Below are positions 11,023-14,634 of a stretch of 14,634 bases of DNA, in pieces. The position numbers and the translations under genes were made by a program. How positions within the stretch are numbered: position 1 is the first letter of the stretch; the number at the start of each line of letters is the position of its first letter. Below the pieces are notes generated by a model. The model searched no databases. It was not told the DNA's origin and saw nothing but the letters and a program-made list of their open reading frames with translations. The stretch is from DATKGN01 sp964385705 (GTDB lineage: Bacteria > Patescibacteriota > Microgenomatia > UBA10105 > UBA927), in contig CAYLQG010000038.1 in assembly GCA_964385705.1 (NCBI GenBank), forward strand, positions 1-14,634, in the 5' to 3' direction.

Positions 11023-11238
11023 TTAATGTGTAAATACTATCTTTTGTACTTGAACCAAGAGTGCGTCCAATCCGCCGATAAATGCACCGACTACTATTGA
11101 TATCGCAATCACGACCGTTGTGAGCTTAATTAACTCCTCGCGTGTCGGCCAGGTGACGCGCTTAAGCTCAGCGATGACCTCGTTTAGGAATTTGACCGGT
11201 GATACATTTGGGATCGATGGCGTATTTGGTTTATCCAT
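11023..11238 (-). CDS. secE: Preprotein translocase subunit SecE
   Basis: 71 residues, the short single-membrane-span bacterial form. The N-terminus is polar; the conserved amphipathic segment FLNEVIAELKRVTWPTREEL (residues about 18-37) precedes one transmembrane helix (TTVVIAISIVVGAFIGGLDA). The V-T-W-P-T-R-E motif is the family hallmark. SecE clamps SecY in the Sec translocon. It lies directly upstream of nusG, the standard arrangement. ATG 11238 has AAAGGAA in a leader that is only about 10 nt from a predicted -10. Confidence 0.97.
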   Translation of the reverse strand: MDKPNTPSIPNVSPVKFLNEVIAELKRVTWPTREELIKLTTVVIAISIVVGAFIGGLDALLVQVQKIVFTH

Positions 11239-11248
11239 GGTTCCTTTT

Positions 11249-11278
11249 ATGATATCACGGTACTCCTCCTACGTTCAA
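11249..11278 (-). promoter_or_regulatory. Promoter for secE-nusG
   Basis: Minus strand: TTGAAC (11278-11273; 4 of 6), 18-bp spacer, TATCAT (11254-11249; 5 of 6). Ten nt to ATG 11238, containing AAAGGAA. Upstream, between the terminator and here, are fold-back sequences such as TTGCG-AGGA-CGCAA and AGCCTTTC / GAAAGGCT (11333-11340 / 11360-11367). Confidence 0.55.
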
Positions 11279-11370
11279 ATTCGCTTTGAGGTCTTGCGTC
11301 CTCGCAAACGAATGTTCACTTCGGAGGATGTGAGCCTTTCTAATCCACCTTGGCGGAAAGAAAGGCTAAC

Positions 11371-11391
11371 AAAAACCCCCTCCCAGGGGTT
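11371..11391 (-). terminator. Intrinsic terminator after the secreted Cys-rich gene
   Basis: Minus strand AACCCC-TGGGAG-GGGGTT followed by TTTG: a 6-bp GC-rich stem with U-tract, about 60 nt past the stop codon at 11450. It separates this gene from the secE-nusG promoter. The 8-bp inverted repeat at 11333-11367 lies just beyond it. Confidence 0.7.
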
Positions 11392-11449
11392 CGTGCATAG
11401 TGTAGCGCATGATGGGGCTTTTGTAAAGAGGGCTAAGGGGGGGATATGT

Positions 11450-13288
11450 TTATTGAATAGGCAGTGGTGCGGGCGTTGGTGTTTGATCGGCTGCCGGAGT
11501 CGGTTGAGCCTGACTCTGGCACACATACGATGCATCACAATTCTTGTAAACCTGTTCTCCGTAGCTGCATCCACCGAAACGATCGACGGGTTCTGAAGAG
11601 CCATAATAGTTATTGGCGGCAGTAATAATAGCCAATTGTTGGGCAGTGGGGTCGCCGTCCGTGAGTTGGTTATTGGACTTGCTCTGGAGCAAGCTTACCG
11701 CCGCTTGGGCAGCAGATAAGGGGTCGCACGGGTTGGTGTTTGCCGGTAATCCATAGTCTTTGATGGCATTTGGGCATGAAGTCAATCCGCAGGCTTTACA
11801 GGATGTATCCTGTTTACATGCACTGCTATCAGTCGTAAATGTGTGCCCGATGGTGATCTGGAATGGCCCCGTGGCCCCGCATTCGTTGGGAGCGCATTTG
11901 CCGCCCACGAGATATGTCCCTTCATATGCTCCTTCGTTTTGCGCGACACCGTCAAGGACGCATGAGGGGATTTTACCGGCTGTAGCTTGCGTTATTGCGT
12001 TTTTAATTGCATCGTTACTGACCAACCCTCCTGAGGCGCCGGGGTCAGCACACAGATTTGCCGGTCTCGTTGCCGGTCTACCAGCAGAGCTGGTGACGTC
12101 ACCGCTTATGGATCCTGTACCGCCGGAGCTAACAGGGAATTGGCATGTTTGCCCGGATTTTGCGATATCTGCCTGATCGGTGAGGGCGCAGTTAAATGCC
12201 TGAATATGCTGGCGTCGTCCGAATTCATACGCATAGACCGCTTTCGGGATATCAATAGGGTTATTGTGGAAGGTCTGCGGGGCGTTCGAGTTTAATTCAA
12301 GAAGACCTTCAAATATCCCGTGTTCGTTGGATAAATCAAACTTGCTCGGAATCAGGGTGTAGGTAAATCCCTCTTTTTCGCCGTCCGGGCCTTTGCCGGT
12401 CCACAAAGCAACATTGGCAGCCCCGGGATTATTTGTTGAGAGGACGATACTTGCTCCGACATGGGCAATAAGATCAGGACAAGAATTTGTCGATCTGTGG
12501 TTCCGGATTCTCATAACACAATTCCTTGCATCCGCGATCTCCTGGGCAGTAAAGAAATGACCAACAGAGTATTGCGTCTGGTCGATGCCGGTATAAAATT
12601 CATCGCTTGTGTCACCCCACTTGAGGACCTTGATCGGTTGGCCTTTATCCTGCTCGTTGCAGAATCCGTTTTCGAGCGTCACTTTTTCATCGGGGAGGGA
12701 AACCGGAAAGTTCAGATCGTCTGTTGAAAGCGTGCCGTCCGATAATGTTGCCCAGCAAAGCTCTGAGGCCGGATACACATTGTTCCACCCGAGATCATCA
12801 AGATTTGTCGGCCGCCCTTGATCAGGGTGATGACAGGCTCCGCCGATCTCATCATAAAAGTTAAGCGTATGATTTGCGGTGATATGATAATAATTGTCCG
12901 GCGGCCACTTAACCGCATTTTGCTGGAGTGTATTGGATAAGAGAGATATACAGCCGTTTCGGAGTTCAAGACCTTCCTGGATGTTGTCGAGTGTCGGGAG
13001 CGTGTGCTGCCACGAATTCGATTGTCCGACGAGTTCTCCGGATATGGTTTGTTTAATATGACCATCAGATCCGAAATTTAAACTAAACCCCCAACCTCCT
13101 TCACCCGCAACCTGCGGTTGTACAGTTTTTTTAGGAGGATAGGAACTGAAAAAACTAAGGATTGTCGGAAGAATGTGAAGCAGGTAGTCAAAAGGAGGAA
13201 AGTCCGCGTAGACATGTTGTTGGGGTGAAGCAAGGACAACTGAAGTGAGGATGAAGATAATACTGAGGTAACTAATAAATCGTTTCAT
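11450..13288 (-). CDS. Secreted Cys-rich protein with lysozyme/lytic-transglycosylase-like C-terminal domain
   Basis: 612 residues from ATG 13288. A signal peptide (KRFISYLSIIFILTSVVLAS) has a likely signal-peptidase site after V-Y-A at residue 28. A long N-terminal extracellular region of unknown fold with scattered Cys (about 30-400) follows, then a Gly/Ser-rich linker. The C-terminal region (about 440-585) reads VLDGVAQNEGAYEG, GATGPFQIT, DPLSAAQAAVSLL, IITAANNYYG and YGEQVY. This order (helix with a Glu near residue 452, G-P-F-Q-I-T, late Y-G and V-Y) resembles SLT/lysozyme-like peptidoglycan hydrolases, with extra Cys pairs. A Pro/Thr/Gln tail ends the protein. An in-frame upstream ATG (13315) would place nine residues before the signal peptide and overlap the promoter, so I reject it. 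The lytic function is inferred from motif order only. Confidence 0.85.
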   Translation of the reverse strand: MKRFISYLSIIFILTSVVLASPQQHVYADFPPFDYLLHILPTILSFFSSYPPKKTVQPQVAGEGGWGFSLNFGSDGHIKQTISGELVGQSNSWQHTLPTLDNIQEGLELRNGCISLLSNTLQQNAVKWPPDNYYHITANHTLNFYDEIGGACHHPDQGRPTNLDDLGWNNVYPASELCWATLSDGTLSTDDLNFPVSLPDEKVTLENGFCNEQDKGQPIKVLKWGDTSDEFYTGIDQTQYSVGHFFTAQEIADARNCVMRIRNHRSTNSCPDLIAHVGASIVLSTNNPGAANVALWTGKGPDGEKEGFTYTLIPSKFDLSNEHGIFEGLLELNSNAPQTFHNNPIDIPKAVYAYEFGRRQHIQAFNCALTDQADIAKSGQTCQFPVSSGGTGSISGDVTSSAGRPATRPANLCADPGASGGLVSNDAIKNAITQATAGKIPSCVLDGVAQNEGAYEGTYLVGGKCAPNECGATGPFQITIGHTFTTDSSACKQDTSCKACGLTSCPNAIKDYGLPANTNPCDPLSAAQAAVSLLQSKSNNQLTDGDPTAQQLAIITAANNYYGSSEPVDRFGGCSYGEQVYKNCDASYVCQSQAQPTPAADQTPTPAPLPIQ

Positions 13289-13297
13289 GCTATCTGT

Positions 13298-13306
13298 ATG
13301 ATAACA
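13298..13306 (-). promoter_or_regulatory. Extended -10 promoter of the secreted protein gene
   Basis: Minus strand TGT-TATCAT (-10 at 13303-13298), 9 nt before ATG 13288. No good -35 at the expected distance; the TG motif may compensate. Confidence 0.4.
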
Positions 13307-13356
13307 AATTGACAAAAGGGAAGGAAGCGCAATACAATTGGATTACATATCTGATA

Positions 13357-13444
13357 TGTCATCCCCGAATTCAATCGGGGATCGTTATAATATAAGACCG
13401 ATTCTCGCCGAGTTTATCCCGTGCTGAGCGAGACGAGAATGACA
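13357..13444 (+). repeat. Composite palindromic repeat element C3
   Basis: TGTCAT (13357-13362), a hairpin CCCCGA / TCGGGG, an AT-rich spacer, then the long module from GACCGATTCTCGCCGAG to GAGAATGACA (end 13444). It is the inverse-orientation relative of the element at 1051-1147. Its terminal ATGACA falls at the -35 position of the predicted galU promoter. Confidence 0.8.
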
Positions 13445-13467
13445 GAATAATGAGCGGGAATTACAAC
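13439..13467 (+). promoter_or_regulatory. Candidate galU promoter using the repeat-element end as -35
   Basis: ATGACA (13439-13444; 5 of 6), 17-bp spacer, TACAAC (13462-13467; 4 of 6). Only 7 nt to ATG 13475, so the transcript would be essentially leaderless; no Shine-Dalgarno is present. Confidence 0.4.
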
Positions 13468-13474
13468 ATAGACT

Positions 13475-14356
13475 ATGTTAAAAAGAGCCACTAAAGTCCG
13501 AAAAGCAGTCATACCGGCCGCCGGTTTTGGTACAAGATTTTTGCCTCAGACGAAGGCAATGCCCAAGGAGATGCTTCCGATTGTTGATAAACCGGTCATC
13601 CAATACGTCGTTGAAGAACTTGTGGCCTCAGGAATTACCGATATTGTTATCGTCACCGGCTGGCATAAACGGGCAATCGAGGATCATTTCGATTATCCGT
13701 ACGAGCTTATTAAGACTCTTGAACAGCAGAATAAACACGATCTTCTGGACGAGGTGAAACGGACCGCATCCCTCGCCAATTTCATCTATATCCGGCAAAA
13801 AGGCCCGTACGGCAATGGAACGCCGGTCCTGTGTGCAAAAAACGTTATCGGGGATGAGCCGTTCGTTGCTATCTGGGGAGACGAATTTATTTACGCCAAT
13901 CCTCCGAGAGCGCTTCAGTGTATTAAAGTGTTTGAGAAATACGGTGATCCGGTTATATCCGCCGTCCGGGTCCCTAAGGAAGACGTTTCCCGTTACGGCA
14001 TCGTTGAGGCGACGAATGTTGAGAAAAATATATGGCAGATAAAAAAATTGCTGGAGAAGCCTTCTCCTGACGAGGCGCCGTCAAATCTTGCGGCACACGG
14101 ATGCTATGTGTTAACCCCTGATATTTTCCCGATATTAGAAGAGGTGAGGCCGGGGCGAAGCGGGGAAATATGGCTTACAGACGCTATAAAGGAGCTTATG
14201 AAGACTCGACCGATTTATGCATGCGAAGTTGCGGATGCAAAGTATTACGACACCGGCAATAAACTTGAATATCTCAAGACTGTTGTGGAATTTGCTCTCA
14301 CGCACAAAGAAGTAAACGGCGAATTCCGTGCGTATTTGAAGACTCTCAAGATCTAA
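13475..14356 (+). CDS. galU: UTP--glucose-1-phosphate uridylyltransferase
   Basis: 293 residues, typical length. The nucleotidyltransferase signature is intact: VIPAAGFGTRFLPQTKAMPK then EMLPIVDKP (residues about 12-41). Downstream landmarks are IVIVTGWHKRAIEDHFD, QKGPYGNGTPVLCAKNVIGD, FVAIWGDEF (the metal-binding Asp region; most homologues have G-D-D), RYGIVEA, LLEKPSPDEAPSNLA, GRSGEIWLTDAI and YYDTGNKLEYLKTVVEFAL. It makes UDP-glucose from UTP and glucose-1-phosphate for surface polysaccharide and nucleotide-sugar pathways. Paralogues acting on other sugars (GalF-like) cannot be fully excluded. The stop codon directly abuts the ATG of the next gene, so the two are probably co-transcribed and coupled. 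Confidence 0.96.
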   Translation: MLKRATKVRKAVIPAAGFGTRFLPQTKAMPKEMLPIVDKPVIQYVVEELVASGITDIVIVTGWHKRAIEDHFDYPYELIKTLEQQNKHDLLDEVKRTASLANFIYIRQKGPYGNGTPVLCAKNVIGDEPFVAIWGDEFIYANPPRALQCIKVFEKYGDPVISAVRVPKEDVSRYGIVEATNVEKNIWQIKKLLEKPSPDEAPSNLAAHGCYVLTPDIFPILEEVRPGRSGEIWLTDAIKELMKTRPIYACEVADAKYYDTGNKLEYLKTVVEFALTHKEVNGEFRAYLKTLKI

Positions 14357-14634
14357 ATGAAAGCGAAGAAACCGACACGTCTCAGAAGGAGTGTTGCCCG
14401 CATCCGCGGAATGGGATTTATTCTCTGGCAGGCGCGGCATGAATTTTACCATATTCTTCTTGGGCTCATGTGGGCGTGGGCTCTCCGCGAACAATGGCAG
14501 GAATTAAATGTGAAATGGATTTGGACCGCAATATTCGGAAGTCTTCTTCCCGATGCTGATCACTTTGTTTACTGGTTAACCTATGGGAAACGCGATCCGT
14601 ATACGAAAACGATTGTGACGTTTCTGAAAAATAA
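14357..14634 (+). CDS. YdjM-like membrane protein, putative metal-dependent hydrolase (partial)
   Basis: ATG at 14357 immediately follows the galU stop. Ninety-two residues are visible before the window ends. The protein begins with a basic stretch (MKAKKPTRLRRSVARIRG), then QARHEFYHILLGLMWAWAL and IWTAIFGSLLPDADHFVYWL. The early His residues and the G-S-L-L-P-D-x-D-H motif at about residues 62-70 match membrane-bound metal-dependent hydrolases of the YdjM/DUF457 type. These have several transmembrane helices, of which the first two would be partly visible here. Function in the cell is unknown. The family call rests on one motif in a partial sequence. Confidence 0.55.
   Translation, partial: MKAKKPTRLRRSVARIRGMGFILWQARHEFYHILLGLMWAWALREQWQELNVKWIWTAIFGSLLPDADHFVYWLTYGKRDPYTKTIVTFLKN

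Noticed and set aside
11239..11449. tRNA gene upstream of secE (tRNA-Trp is common there)
   Set aside because: No acceptor stem, T-loop or anticodon arrangement is visible; only hairpins, a terminator and the secE promoter.

Overview
The window looks like a stretch of a Candidate Phyla Radiation (Patescibacteria) genome, most likely a Microgenomates-type lineage, assembled from a metagenome. The reasons are a ribosomal protein L1 with a long Lys-rich N-terminal extension, a Cys-rich/Thr-Pro surface protein with an Ig-like domain, a four-helix-bundle gene, many lineage-specific small hypothetical proteins, abundant short intergenic repeats and a 100-N scaffold gap. The lineage is inferred from style, not from a marker-gene tree.

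Layout. 1-960: 3' end of a TrmB-like regulator (+), a four-helix-bundle (23S rRNA IVS-type) gene (+) bracketed by inverted octamer arrays, and a small HTH/excisionase-like gene (-) with a clear promoter and a candidate operator. 960-1570: gene-poor, with two palindromic repeat elements. 1573-1748: a candidate structured RNA with its own promoter and a long 6S-like terminal helix. 1820-2359: an unrecognised soluble protein (+), closed by a bidirectional terminator. 2405-2641: repeat-rich spacer. 2642-11238 (-): the transcription/translation cluster secE-nusG-rplK-rplA-rplJ-rplL. It is not contiguous. A divergent surface-protein gene (8915-10072, +), degenerate nusG 3'-end copies and an assembly gap separate nusG from rplK. 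Five hypothetical genes (3919-7217) separate rplA from rplJ. 11450-13288 (-): a secreted Cys-rich protein with a lysozyme/transglycosylase-like C-terminal domain. 13475-14634 (+): galU, then a directly abutting YdjM-like membrane protein cut by the window edge.

The most unusual signals are non-coding. (1) Two extra copies of the last 11-12 codons of nusG lie downstream of nusG; most codon differences are synonymous, so they look like tails of once-functional nusG genes. (2) The spacers in front of rplK, rplA, rplJ and rplL each carry a fold-back array of short repeats (GTTACTTR-type or GTTCATRG-type), and GTTACTTR arrays also flank the four-helix-bundle gene. (3) An attenuator-like terminator sits in the predicted rplJL leader. 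(4) Several genes have a -10 element only 7-12 nt from the ATG, suggesting near-leaderless transcripts. (5) Composite TGTCAT...ATGACA palindromic elements recur.

Together the genes cover ribosome stalk synthesis (L10, L7/L12, L1, L11), NusG, Sec export (SecE), nucleotide-sugar supply (GalU) and cell-surface or peptidoglycan proteins. I see no tRNA, rRNA, CRISPR array or transposase gene.
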